From the NCBI GenBank assembly GCA_040216735.1, contig JAVJOO010000002.1, positions 1,081,118 through 1,145,117 of the forward strand: DNA of 64,000 bases, in the 5' to 3' direction. Each line of letters starts with the position of its first letter. Position 1 is the first letter of the stretch. Made by a program: the position numbers and the translations under genes. Below, piece after piece: positions 33,778 through 42,262 of this stretch. Source of the stretch: Alphaproteobacteria bacterium (GTDB lineage Bacteria > Pseudomonadota > Alphaproteobacteria > SHVP01). The notes under the pieces were generated by a model, which had not been told where the DNA came from, did not search any database, and saw nothing but the letters and a program-made list of their open reading frames with translations.

Positions 33778-35364
33778 ATGACGGTCTACGACTACATCAT
33801 TGTCGGCGCCGGTTCCGCCGGTTGCGTGCTCGCCAATCGCCTCTCGGAAGATCCGCGCCACCGGGTTCTCCTGCTCGAAGCGGGCGGTCGCGATATCAAC
33901 CCGATGATCCATATCCCGTTGCTCTGCGGGGTCCTCTACCCGTCAAAAATGAGCAACTGGTTCTACAATTCCGAACCGGATCCCAATCTCAACAACCGCG
34001 AAATCTTTATCCCCCGCGGTAAGACGTTGGGTGGATCTTCGTCGATCAACGGCATGGTCTACATCCGCGGGCATGCCCGCGACTACGATATCTGGCGGCA
34101 GACCGGTTGCGAGGGCTGGTCGTACGACGACGTGCTGCCCTACTTCCGCCGGTCGGAGCAGCATCTTGATCGTTCCGACAACTTCCACGGTGCGGACGGC
34201 GAGGTGAGGGTCGGTCGGGGCACCATGGAGAACCCGCTCTTCGACGCGTTCGTTGCAGCGGGTCAGGCGGCTGGCTACCCCTTTACCGACGACTTCAACG
34301 GCGCCCAGCAGGAAGGTTTTGGCCGTTACGACTTCACGATTGCCAAGGGTCGGAGGCAGAGTACCGCCGTGTCCTTTCTGCGCGCGGCCGGCAAGCGACC
34401 GAATCTCGACATCCTGACCCATGCGCATACCACGCGGATCCTCTTCGAGGGCACCCGCGCCGTTGGCGTCGAGTACGACCGGGTGGGCGAGCGTCATCAG
34501 GCCCGCGCGGGACGCGAGGTCGTCCTCAGTGCCGGTGCGATCAATTCTCCAGCCATCCTACAACTCTCCGGGATCGGTCGGCACGGGGATCTCTCCGCGC
34601 TGGGCGTTCCTGTTGTCGCCGAAAGCAAGGGTGTTGGGCAAAACCTGCAAGACCATGTCGCGGTCTACGTCCAGCATCTGTGCACCCAACCGATCACGTT
34701 CCTCAGCATGTTCCGTCCCCACGTTGCACCCTTCGCGCTGCTCCAGGCGGCGTTGTTCGGCACCGGTGTTGCGGCAGCCTTCCCTTTGGAAGCGGGTGGC
34801 TTCGTCAAGACGCGGCCGGAACTCGAGATGCCGGATGTTCAATTTCATTTCCTGCCGGGCCTCGGGCCCGATATGGGCGGTCTCCACACCCACGGGTTCT
34901 TTTCAAACATTTGCTGTCTGCGCCCAGAAAGCCGCGGGTGGGTGCGCGCGACGTCGACCGACCCAAGGGTTGCGCCGGCGATTCACACCAACTTTCTGTC
35001 GGCGCCCAACGACATGCGGACGATTCGCGATGGCGTGAAAATACTGCGAAAGGTCTTCGCCCAACCGGCGTTCGACGCGCTACGCGGCGACGAGAAGATG
35101 CCGGGGCCGGGGGTGACGACAGACGCAGAAATGGATGCCTGGATACGCGAGACCGCGCAAACGATCTATCACCCCGTCGGAACCTGCAAAATGGGCGTCG
35201 ACGACCTTGCCGTGGTCGATCCCCAACTTCGCGTACGCGGTGTCGAGGGATTGCGCGTGGCCGATGCTTCGATCATGCCGACCCTGGTGGGGGGCAACAC
35301 CAACGCGCCGTCGATCATGATCGGCGAAAAGGCAAGCGACCTGATTCTGGGGCGCGCGGCCTAA
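33778..35364 (+). CDS. GMC-family FAD oxidoreductase (choline-dehydrogenase-like)
   Basis: 528 residues with the N-terminal FAD motif DYIIVGAGSAGCVLANRLSE, the GMC signature GKTLGGSSSINGMVYIRG and the C-terminal active-site His in YHPVGTCKMG. A second conserved His/Asn region is VGGNTNAPSIMIGEKASDLI. GMC enzymes oxidise alcohols (choline, glucose, long-chain or aromatic alcohols). It starts 23 bases after the ABC ATPase and may share its transcript, which would link import and oxidation of one substrate (inference). Confidence 0.93.
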   Translation: MTVYDYIIVGAGSAGCVLANRLSEDPRHRVLLLEAGGRDINPMIHIPLLCGVLYPSKMSNWFYNSEPDPNLNNREIFIPRGKTLGGSSSINGMVYIRGHARDYDIWRQTGCEGWSYDDVLPYFRRSEQHLDRSDNFHGADGEVRVGRGTMENPLFDAFVAAGQAAGYPFTDDFNGAQQEGFGRYDFTIAKGRRQSTAVSFLRAAGKRPNLDILTHAHTTRILFEGTRAVGVEYDRVGERHQARAGREVVLSAGAINSPAILQLSGIGRHGDLSALGVPVVAESKGVGQNLQDHVAVYVQHLCTQPITFLSMFRPHVAPFALLQAALFGTGVAAAFPLEAGGFVKTRPELEMPDVQFHFLPGLGPDMGGLHTHGFFSNICCLRPESRGWVRATSTDPRVAPAIHTNFLSAPNDMRTIRDGVKILRKVFAQPAFDALRGDEKMPGPGVTTDAEMDAWIRETAQTIYHPVGTCKMGVDDLAVVDPQLRVRGVEGLRVADASIMPTLVGGNTNAPSIMIGEKASDLILGRAA

Positions 35365-35463
35365 CCGTCCCCACTGGCATCGCCGGCGGGCGCTCCTATA
35401 ATCGGCGGGTTGCAGGGCGTGATAGCATCATTGCGCGCGTCGCGCGCGGGGGAGGAAATAAGT

Positions 35464-35943
35464 ATGGCTACCAAGAGAAAAAAGACCGCCGCCAAATCCA
35501 AGGCCAAGAAAGCTGCCAAGGCGGTGCGTAAGGCATCGCCCAAGAAGAAGGCCGTAGCGAAGAAGAAAGCGGCGCCAAAAAAGAAGGCGTCCATCCAAAG
35601 GAGCAAGCGCTCGGTAGCGGGGACCGAACGGACCCTCATCGTTCTGTTTAATTTGCGCCGGGGCGTGAGCGCGGCGGCCTACGAGAAATGGGCGCGCGAC
35701 ACCGACGTTCCGATTGCCGGCGGACTGAAGTCCGTCAAAGAGTTCAAGGTCTACCGCGCCGAGGGGATCCTCGGATCGAAGGCCAAGCCGCCCTATCGCT
35801 ATTTCGAAATTCTCCATATTTCGGGTCTGGACGCCCTTGTCGGCGATATCGGCAAGGAACCTCGGATGCAGGCGGTCGCCGCGGCATTCCAGAAGTTCGC
35901 CGACAATCCAACTTTCGTCGTCACTGAAAACTTCGCCGGCTAA
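35464..35943 (+). CDS. Lys/Ala-rich tail fused to a REDY/EthD-like small barrel domain
   Basis: 159 residues in two unlike parts. Residues 1-50 are a histone H1-like tail (KAKKAAKAVRK, PKKKAVAKKKAAPKKK). Residues 55-159 form a compact alpha+beta domain (TLIVLFNLRRGVSAAAYEKW, KSVKEFKVYRAEG, YRYFEILHISGLDAL) resembling HapK/REDY-like and EthD-type ferredoxin-fold dimers. GGAGGAA precedes the ATG. The tail is very like the protein at 23642. I know no standard family with this combination. It sits between the GMC gene and an SDR on the same strand. Confidence 0.8.
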   Translation: MATKRKKTAAKSKAKKAAKAVRKASPKKKAVAKKKAAPKKKASIQRSKRSVAGTERTLIVLFNLRRGVSAAAYEKWARDTDVPIAGGLKSVKEFKVYRAEGILGSKAKPPYRYFEILHISGLDALVGDIGKEPRMQAVAAAFQKFADNPTFVVTENFAG

Positions 35944-35949
35944 CCCAGC

Positions 35950-36726
35950 ATGGCGGATCGCCACGTCGGCAAGACCGCCCTGATCACGGGTGGAGCCAAC
36001 GGTATCGGCCGCGGTATCGCCGAACGGCTCTACCGCGACGGTGCCAACGTGGTCATCGCGGATATCGCAATGGATGCGGCGCGCGCCCTTGAGAAATCTC
36101 TGGGCCCGCGCGCCGCCGCCGTCGAAACCGATGTTCGCGACGAAGCCGCCGTCGATGCGGCCGTCGATGCCGCGGTGTCGCGATTTGGCCAGCTCGACAT
36201 GATGGTCAACAACGCTGGCTACATCATGTTCTCGTCGGTCGTCGATACCGGCGCCGATGATTGGCGGCGGATGATGGACGTCAATGTCAACGGCGTCTTT
36301 CTGGGTATGCGGGCTGGCGCAAGACAGATGATCGCCCAGGGATCCGCCGGATCGATCGTCAATGCATCGTCGGGTGGCGGTCGCAAGGGCGTACCTAATT
36401 TCGCCCATTACTGCGCGACCAAGGCGGCGATCATCATGATGAGCCAAGCCGCGGCTGGCGAGCTCGCCACGCACCGTATCCGGGTCAATTGCTACACGCC
36501 CGGTCATGTCGAGACGCCGATGATGAACGGTCTCCTCGATAAGATCGCCGGTGCGCAAGGTATCTCCCGCGACCAAGTCTACAAGGCGCTCGAGGACGAA
36601 GTACCGTGGGGGCGTTGGGGCAGGGTCGAGGACGTCGCGGCGACGGTCTCTTGGCTGTGCAGCGACGATGCCGAATACATAACGGGTCAATGTATCGCGA
36701 TGAATGGTGGCCAGCTGCCGTGGTAA
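35950..36726 (+). CDS. Short-chain dehydrogenase/reductase
   Basis: 258 residues, a classical SDR: cofactor loop TGGANGIG (about 13-20), MVNNAGYIM, catalytic Ser in NASSGGG, and Tyr-Lys in HYCATKAA. The ending GQCIAMNGGQLPW is family-typical. It starts 6 bases after the Lys-tailed protein gene and is followed at 20 bases by another SDR. Confidence 0.92.
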   Translation: MADRHVGKTALITGGANGIGRGIAERLYRDGANVVIADIAMDAARALEKSLGPRAAAVETDVRDEAAVDAAVDAAVSRFGQLDMMVNNAGYIMFSSVVDTGADDWRRMMDVNVNGVFLGMRAGARQMIAQGSAGSIVNASSGGGRKGVPNFAHYCATKAAIIMMSQAAAGELATHRIRVNCYTPGHVETPMMNGLLDKIAGAQGISRDQVYKALEDEVPWGRWGRVEDVAATVSWLCSDDAEYITGQCIAMNGGQLPW

Positions 36727-36746
36727 CGAGGGGGCGAGGAGAAACG

Positions 36747-37580
36747 ATGTACGACTTATCGGGAAAAGTTGCGGTGGTGACCGGCGCAGGCCGGCACCGC
36801 GGGCTAGGCGAGGCCATGGCGAAGCGATTGGCCGCCGAGGGCGCGCATGTCGTCATTACCGACATCGGCGCGGCGAAAGGCCCCCAGTTCGCGTCCCAGC
36901 ACGTTGGATTGACGGCGGAAATGGAAGAGATCGTCGCGGAAATCGTCAAGGCCGGCGGCCGCGCCAGCGCCCACGTCTGCGACGTCTTGGATGAAGCGCA
37001 GGTCGCCGGTGCAATAAAGAAGGCAGTCGACACCTACGGTCGCCTCGACATCATGATCAATAACGCCGGGATCGGCTATTTGATGAGCGACATCCTCAAC
37101 CTGGACCAAAAGGACTGGGATGCCGTCTTGAATGTGAATCTCCGGGGCGTCTTTTTCGGAGTCAAACATGCCGCCCAACAAATGATCGCCCAAGGCGACG
37201 GCGGCTCGATCATTAATATCGCTTCACAGGCGGCAAAACGCGGCTTTGCCGGTGCGGCGGCCTATGTGTCGTCGAAGCACGGGGTTGTCGGCCTCACCCG
37301 CACCGCTGCACTTGAGTTCGGGCCGCACAACATTCGCGTCAATGCGATTTGCCCGAACCATGTCACCACAGGCCTCGGGGCCTGGCAGAACGAACACTTC
37401 AGCGCCGCCGGCGGGCAAGGAGAGGACGACTACATGGCGGCGATGCGCGCGCGTATCCCGTTGGGCCGCGTCGGGTTGACCAGCGATATTGCTGCGATGG
37501 CGGCGTTTCTGTGCTCCGACCAGGCACCCTATGTCACCGGCCAGAACCTCGACGTTTCCGGCGGCGAGGAGATGCACTGA
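36747..37580 (+). CDS. Short-chain dehydrogenase/reductase (tandem copy 1)
   Basis: 277 residues. The cofactor loop is TGAGRHRGLG, two residues longer between TG and GLG than usual. The catalytic motifs are intact: ASQAAKRG Ser and AYVSSKHG Tyr-Lys. The product closes with GQNLDVSGGEEMH. It has the same length and much the same sequence as the next gene, so the two come from a tandem duplication. GAGGAGAA lies before the ATG at 36747. Confidence 0.92.
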   Translation: MYDLSGKVAVVTGAGRHRGLGEAMAKRLAAEGAHVVITDIGAAKGPQFASQHVGLTAEMEEIVAEIVKAGGRASAHVCDVLDEAQVAGAIKKAVDTYGRLDIMINNAGIGYLMSDILNLDQKDWDAVLNVNLRGVFFGVKHAAQQMIAQGDGGSIINIASQAAKRGFAGAAAYVSSKHGVVGLTRTAALEFGPHNIRVNAICPNHVTTGLGAWQNEHFSAAGGQGEDDYMAAMRARIPLGRVGLTSDIAAMAAFLCSDQAPYVTGQNLDVSGGEEMH

Positions 37581-37582
37581 TC

Positions 37583-38416
37583 ATGTACGACCTGAAGGGC
37601 AAAGTTGCCGTCGTTACCGGCGCCGGTCGCCAAGGCGGGATCGGCGAAGCGGTCGCCAAACGGTTGGTCCAAGAGGGTGCCAAAGTTGTTCTCACCGACA
37701 TCGGCGCCCCAAAGGGCGAGCGTTTCGGTGCTGAACACATCGGCACGGCAGCGGAGCTTCAGTCCATCGTCGACAAAATCGTAGCAGCCGGTGGCGAAGC
37801 CGCAGCGGCCGTCTGTGATGTGCGCGACGAAGATCAGGTGCGGGGTGCCATTCAAACCGCGGTCGACCGATTCGGCCGGATCGACGTGATGGTCAACAAT
37901 GCAGGTGTCGGCTACATCATGAACTCGACCCTCAAGCTGTCCCAGGAAGACTGGGATGCCGTGCTCGAAGTGAACCTGCGCGGTGCGTTCTTCGGCATCA
38001 AACACGCCGCAAAGCAAATGATTGCCCAGGGCGGCGGTGGCCGGATTATTTCTATTGCCTCCCAGGCGGCCAAGCGTGGGTTTCCCGATCTCGCCGCCTA
38101 TGTTTCCTCGAAACACGCGTTGGTTGGGCTGACCCGCACCGCTGCGCTCGAGTTCGCGCCGCAAAACATTACCGTCAATACGGTTTGCCCGAACCACATC
38201 ACGACAGGTCTCGGGGCGCGCCAGAACGAGTTTCGTGCGAAATCCTTGGGCATCACGGTCGAGGAATTGTTGGCCACCCGCGCGAAACAGATCCCATTGG
38301 GCCGGGTCGGGCGCACCAGCGACATTGCCTCGATGTGCGCGTTCTTGTGTTCCAGCGAAGCGGATTACGTGACCGGCCAAAATCTCGACGTGTCGGGCGG
38401 CCAGGAAATGCATTAG
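37583..38416 (+). CDS. Short-chain dehydrogenase/reductase (tandem copy 2)
   Basis: 277 residues, the same length as the preceding gene, sharing MYDLxGKVAVVTGAGR, NPNHxTTGLGA-like NHITTGLGARQNE and GQNLDVSGG(Q/E)EMH. The cofactor loop TGAGRQGGIG shows the same two-residue extension. The catalytic Tyr-Lys is in AYVSSKHA. The ATG at 37583 lies 2 bases after the previous stop, with GAGGAG inside the end of the upstream gene. Divergence is spread evenly, so the duplication is old enough for the copies to have specialised. Confidence 0.92.
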   Translation: MYDLKGKVAVVTGAGRQGGIGEAVAKRLVQEGAKVVLTDIGAPKGERFGAEHIGTAAELQSIVDKIVAAGGEAAAAVCDVRDEDQVRGAIQTAVDRFGRIDVMVNNAGVGYIMNSTLKLSQEDWDAVLEVNLRGAFFGIKHAAKQMIAQGGGGRIISIASQAAKRGFPDLAAYVSSKHALVGLTRTAALEFAPQNITVNTVCPNHITTGLGARQNEFRAKSLGITVEELLATRAKQIPLGRVGRTSDIASMCAFLCSSEADYVTGQNLDVSGGQEMH

Positions 38417-38424
38417 GGGGAGCG

Positions 38425-39336
38425 ATGAGCGAAATCCTCGAAGTTCGGGAGTACATCAAGCAGACAGCGCCGCCGGCCGATGCGTCGCGCAACGAGATTC
38501 GTCGGCTGCGCAATGAAGCGGCGGCGGACCGGCCCATCGCCGAGGGGGTGAATACCGCTCGGATCGACATGGGGGGCATTGCCGCCGAGCTGCTCACGTC
38601 GAACGGCGCGGATACCTCTCGTGCGATCATCCATTTGCACGGTGGCGGGTTCGTATTCGGGTCCCCGGCGACCCATCGCACCATCGGTGCCTACCTTGCC
38701 AAAGATTCCGGCGTGCCCGTTTACATGGTCGACTATCGCCTGGCGCCCGAGCATCTCTATCCGGCAGCGCTGGAGGATTCGAGTGCGGCCTTTTCTTGGC
38801 TTATTGGCGCAGGACTGAAGGCGTCCGACATTGTCGTGTCGGGCGATTCGGCGGGCGGTGGTCTTGCCCTGTCTCTCTGCATGGAGCTAGCCGCGCGCGG
38901 GCAACCTCAACCGGCAGCGCTTATCCTGCAATCCCCTTGGACGGATTTGAGTTGCTCCTTCGATACCTACGATATGCTTGAGGGCGTGGATCCCACGGCG
39001 ACGCGTGAGCGTTTGTTGGCGATGGCAAAGCTTTATGTCGGTGAGGACGACGACCTGCGCGCGCCAAAGGTGTCGCCGTGTTTCGGCGATCTTACCGGCC
39101 TTCCGCCGATGCTGATTCAAGTGGGCGGTAGCGAGGCGATGATGGGCGACTCGATTGCCCTTTACGGTCAGGCAACACGGCACGGCGTGAAGGCCGACCT
39201 TGAGGTCTGGCCGGAGATGATCCATGTCTGGCATCAATACACCTTCATGCTGGAAGACGCCCGGCGCGCCTTGTCGCGTTCGGTCCAGTATGCCCAACAA
39301 CATTGGACGCTAGCCGCGCGGGCGGCGGCCGAATAG
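38425..39336 (+). CDS. Alpha/beta hydrolase, hormone-sensitive-lipase (family IV) esterase
   Basis: 303 residues with the family IV oxyanion motif HLHGGGFVFGS and the nucleophile motif VSGDSAGGG (Ser about 133). The VDYRLAPEHLYPAALED segment is also typical, and the C-terminal His is in MIHVWHQY. The acid residue is probably in GGSEAMMGDS. These enzymes hydrolyse short acyl or lactone esters. GGGGGAG lies before the ATG at 38425, 9 bases after the SDR stop, and an operon with the SDRs is likely. Confidence 0.92.
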   Translation: MSEILEVREYIKQTAPPADASRNEIRRLRNEAAADRPIAEGVNTARIDMGGIAAELLTSNGADTSRAIIHLHGGGFVFGSPATHRTIGAYLAKDSGVPVYMVDYRLAPEHLYPAALEDSSAAFSWLIGAGLKASDIVVSGDSAGGGLALSLCMELAARGQPQPAALILQSPWTDLSCSFDTYDMLEGVDPTATRERLLAMAKLYVGEDDDLRAPKVSPCFGDLTGLPPMLIQVGGSEAMMGDSIALYGQATRHGVKADLEVWPEMIHVWHQYTFMLEDARRALSRSVQYAQQHWTLAARAAAE

Positions 39337-39345
39337 GAGCGCAGC

Positions 39346-40215
39346 GTGAGCGACAAAAAAATCATGAAGTGGCCAGGGAATGCGAAGATCGCGCTGTCGA
39401 TCGTGGTCAACGTCGAAGAGGGCGCGGAAGGTAACATCCTCGATGGCGACAAAGGAATGGAACCCGTCGACGAACTCGGTGTGTTTGTCAAAGGACCGCT
39501 GAGGAACTTCGGCAACGAATCGAACTATCAGTTCGGGATCAAGGCGGGTTTTCCGCGGGTCGCTAAGTTGCTCGACAAATACGACATCAAGGCGACTTGG
39601 ACCGCCTGCGCGCTCGCACTGGAACGCGCCCCCCAGATCGCCAACTATATCCGCGACCGGGGCCACGAGCCGTGTTCTCATGGCTGGCGTTGGCAGGCCC
39701 AGCACCGCATGGACGAAGATCAAGAACGTGAGTACATCCGCAAGGCAGTGACGTCGATCGAAAAAACAACCGGCACCCGTCCCTACGGCTGGCTGTCACG
39801 CTATCTCCATACCGAGAATACGCGCAGGCTTCTCGCCGAAGAGGGCTTCACCTATCACATGGATGACTTTTCCGATGACGTCCCGTTCTGGGGCGACGCG
39901 GGCGGCAAGCCCTTTGTCATCATGCCCTACGCGGTCGATTCCAATGACATGAAGTTCTGGACCGACCCGGCGCTTACCCCGGACCAGTGGCTTAAATACG
40001 CCACCGATAGTTTCGATTGGCTCTACAGCGAGGGCGTTGCGGGCGAGCCAAAGATTATGTCGCTGGGCTTGCACCTGCGCATCATCGGCCGGCCGGGTCG
40101 GATCGGCGCGTTTGAAGGATTTCTCAAGCACGTGCGCGCCCGCGAAGGCGTGTGGGTCGCCACCCGGTTGGAAATGGCTCAATCGTTTGCTCAGCAATAT
40201 CCGGCGACGGCATGA
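39346..40215 (+). CDS. Polysaccharide-deacetylase-fold protein, PuuE allantoinase-like
   Basis: 289 residues from a GTG start. The NodB/polysaccharide deacetylase fold appears as IALSIVVNVEEGAEGN, DIKATWTACALALERAP and EPCSHGWRWQAQH, whose His residues are metal-binding. The part YGWLSRYLHTENTRRLLAEE and DDFSDDVPFW parallels the metal-independent allantoinase PuuE rather than sugar deacetylases. It may therefore open a cyclic ureide. AllA at 29064 would act later in allantoin breakdown. The stop overlaps the GAF gene start (ATGA). Confidence 0.85.
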   Translation: MSDKKIMKWPGNAKIALSIVVNVEEGAEGNILDGDKGMEPVDELGVFVKGPLRNFGNESNYQFGIKAGFPRVAKLLDKYDIKATWTACALALERAPQIANYIRDRGHEPCSHGWRWQAQHRMDEDQEREYIRKAVTSIEKTTGTRPYGWLSRYLHTENTRRLLAEEGFTYHMDDFSDDVPFWGDAGGKPFVIMPYAVDSNDMKFWTDPALTPDQWLKYATDSFDWLYSEGVAGEPKIMSLGLHLRIIGRPGRIGAFEGFLKHVRAREGVWVATRLEMAQSFAQQYPATA

Positions 40216-40796
40216 CCCGCGATACCATCACGTCGGCGCCCCAGGCGTGGGATGAATTTGTCGCTGTAATGGCGAACGGCATGGCAGCACCGGGTCCCGA
40301 AGCCGCATTGCGTGTGGTGACCGATTGTGTCGCGGCGCTTCTAGGGGACAAAACGGCGCACCTGAAACCCGGCGGCCTCAAGGGCGACGAAGCTCAGTAT
40401 ACCGTTGCGGCCACGGTGATGATTGCCCCAGGCGGCACCCACAACGTGTTCGTTGCGCAAAGCGGTTTTCCGCCCGAACAGATTCACATGAAAATCGATA
40501 TCGATCGTGGCCACCCCGGACGCGTGGTCCGCGAACAAAAACCGTTGCTCCTGGCGAACACCGACGACTACGCCGACTTCCAACAAATCCTCAAGACCTC
40601 GCGGATGGGATCGTCGATGTATGTCCCGATGTTTTGGCAAGGCAAGATGTTTGGCCAGCTCATCGCTGGATCGCAGGCGCGCTATAGTTATCGCCCCGTG
40701 GACCTCGAACTTATGGGCCGGTTGGCGGATCTCGCCAGCCTCCTGTGGCACGCCCACGAGGGCCCGAAAAATCTCGCCCAGATTATTGAATCCTAA
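40212..40796 (+). CDS. GAF-domain-like protein
   Basis: 194 residues. The segment from about 45 to 180 has the GAF layout: VMIAPGGTHNVFVAQSGFP, RGHPGRVVREQKPLLLANT, KTSRMGSSMYVPMFWQGKMFGQLIAGS and YSYRPVDLELMGRLADLAS. Free-standing GAF proteins bind small molecules. No output domain is attached. It overlaps the PuuE-like gene by 4 bases (ATGA), so the two are co-translated and it may sense or assist in that pathway. Confidence 0.75.
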   Translation: MTRDTITSAPQAWDEFVAVMANGMAAPGPEAALRVVTDCVAALLGDKTAHLKPGGLKGDEAQYTVAATVMIAPGGTHNVFVAQSGFPPEQIHMKIDIDRGHPGRVVREQKPLLLANTDDYADFQQILKTSRMGSSMYVPMFWQGKMFGQLIAGSQARYSYRPVDLELMGRLADLASLLWHAHEGPKNLAQIIES

Positions 40797-40814
40797 CGCA
40801 GCGCCGATCGCCGT

Positions 40815-41585
40815 TTAGCGCCCGATACTTCGTGTCAGGACCATCGAGTAGTGAAACCGGTCGGCCGGGTGCAGGTTGATAGCGACGGCCAGAACGGCGC
40901 GATCTTCCGCCAAATAGCGGCGGACTACTCTCAACCCGGCTTGGCGTAGCGGCATTTGAAGTTTCGTGGCGATGCGGCTCGGCACCAATGCCGCGGTGAT
41001 GGTCTGTTCGACCTGATGAACGGTTTCGCCGAACATTTCCTCGATCAGCCGATAGATCGGGACGTTCTTGTTGTCGAGACGTTCGGTCACCGCGCGAAAA
41101 CGTGGATTGATATAGACATCCGTCCACGCAATGGGATCGGCACTTCCACCCGTGCTATGGCGCAGGCCGCTGACGTGGAGCCAACGTTTATGTGTGGCGC
41201 TGCCGATGGTTTGGGCGGTCCGGGCGCCGATCGACTCCAGCCGCACACGCTCGACGGTTAACGCGGTGTCCTTGGCATATTGCAGCAGTTCGTCGAGCGA
41301 GCCCATCGACTGTGCGTAGGACACCTGGGGTTCGGTCGCTCTGACGATCGAACCCGACCCCTGGCGGCGTTCAATCAGCCCAAGTTTCGTCAGACGGCCC
41401 AGGGCCTGACGGACCGCGTAGCGGCTCGCGTTGTGCGCTGCGCATAGGGCGGCCTCAGTCGGCAAACCGGCCCCTAGGGGATAGACGCCATCTTGGATCG
41501 CGACTTGAATGTGCGCGGCGATTCCCTCGGCTCGCAGCGCCTCGTGGGCGTCGGTTACGCCGAAGGATTGGGGTTTTTCACTCAT
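40815..41585 (-). CDS. GntR-family transcriptional regulator with UTRA domain (HutC type)
   Basis: About 256 residues. The N-terminal winged helix is GntR type (GAGLPTEAALCAAHNASRYAVRQALGRL, then GLIERRQGSGSIV). The C-terminal part has the UTRA ligand-binding pattern, with a closing RRYLAEDRAVLAVAINLHPADRFHY. I take the ATG at 41585: the alternative at 41627 would place the palindrome 41603-41620 inside the gene. It is divergent from the MaoC/acyl-CoA dehydrogenase/CoA-transferase operon and probably represses both that operon and itself until a pathway intermediate binds. Confidence 0.92.
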   Translation of the reverse strand: MSEKPQSFGVTDAHEALRAEGIAAHIQVAIQDGVYPLGAGLPTEAALCAAHNASRYAVRQALGRLTKLGLIERRQGSGSIVRATEPQVSYAQSMGSLDELLQYAKDTALTVERVRLESIGARTAQTIGSATHKRWLHVSGLRHSTGGSADPIAWTDVYINPRFRAVTERLDNKNVPIYRLIEEMFGETVHQVEQTITAALVPSRIATKLQMPLRQAGLRVVRRYLAEDRAVLAVAINLHPADRFHYSMVLTRSIGR

Positions 41586-41602
41586 TCGTCCGATTTCTGG
41601 AT

Positions 41603-41620
41603 AATTTGTTCGAACAAATT
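41603..41620. promoter_or_regulatory. 18-bp perfect palindrome, likely operator of the GntR/UTRA regulator
   Basis: AATTTGTTCGAACAAATT is an exact inverted repeat, AT-rich in a GC-rich region. It lies in the 100-base gap between the divergent regulator (start 41585) and the MaoC gene (start 41686). Symmetric sites of this size are usual for GntR/HutC dimers. One site can control both directions. Confidence 0.75.
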
Positions 41621-41685
41621 CTTGCATTCCCGCGCCTGATCGGTCAAGAGTCGTTCCTCAACGCGTTTATCAATGGGAGGGGACC

Positions 41686-42207
41686 ATGGTCGTTGTGGCC
41701 AAAGAAGTCGGCGAAAAGCGGTACCGCGAGTCTGCCGGGCGTTATCTGGAAGAGTTCGAAGTTGGCGCGGTCTACGAGCACCGTCCTGGTCGCACCATTA
41801 CCGAATCCGACAACACGTGGTTCACGCTGCTCACCATGAACCAGCACCCCCTTCACTTCGACAAGGAGTTCGCTAAGGACAGCGAGTTCGGTAAGTGCCT
41901 TGTCGCCAGCCCGCTCACCGTCGCGATCGCGGTCGGCCAAAGCGTTTCCGACACCTCGTCGAAGGCGATCGCCAATTTGGGGTGGTCCGACATCAAGCTG
42001 ACAACGCCGCTTTTCGTCGGCGACACGATGTACTCGGAATCCGAGGTTCTCGCAGTTCGCGAGTCGAAGTCGCGGCCTAATCAGGGTATCGTGACAATCA
42101 AAACTATCGGCCGAAACCAGGACGGCGCCGTGGTGATCTCCTTCGAGCGGTCGATGTTGATCCCCAAGCGCGGCCACGCGGTGGACGACCGATCAAAGAA
42201 TTATTGA
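41686..42207 (+). CDS. MaoC-family dehydratase (mesaconyl-CoA hydratase-like)
   Basis: 173 residues with a single hot-dog fold. The active-site helix reads TMNQHPLHFD (51-60) rather than the GDxNPxH of PhaJ enzymes: the Asp is replaced by Asn52 while His57 stays. This variant is seen in the mesaconyl-CoA/methylmalyl-CoA branch. The probable reaction is reversible hydration of a branched enoyl-CoA. GGGAGGGG precedes the ATG. It is the first gene of the operon under the palindrome. Confidence 0.88.
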   Translation: MVVVAKEVGEKRYRESAGRYLEEFEVGAVYEHRPGRTITESDNTWFTLLTMNQHPLHFDKEFAKDSEFGKCLVASPLTVAIAVGQSVSDTSSKAIANLGWSDIKLTTPLFVGDTMYSESEVLAVRESKSRPNQGIVTIKTIGRNQDGAVVISFERSMLIPKRGHAVDDRSKNY

Positions 42208-42262
42208 TTCGCCATCAACTTGAACTTGAATGCCGCATTTGCGGACCGACGGAGGAAATAAC

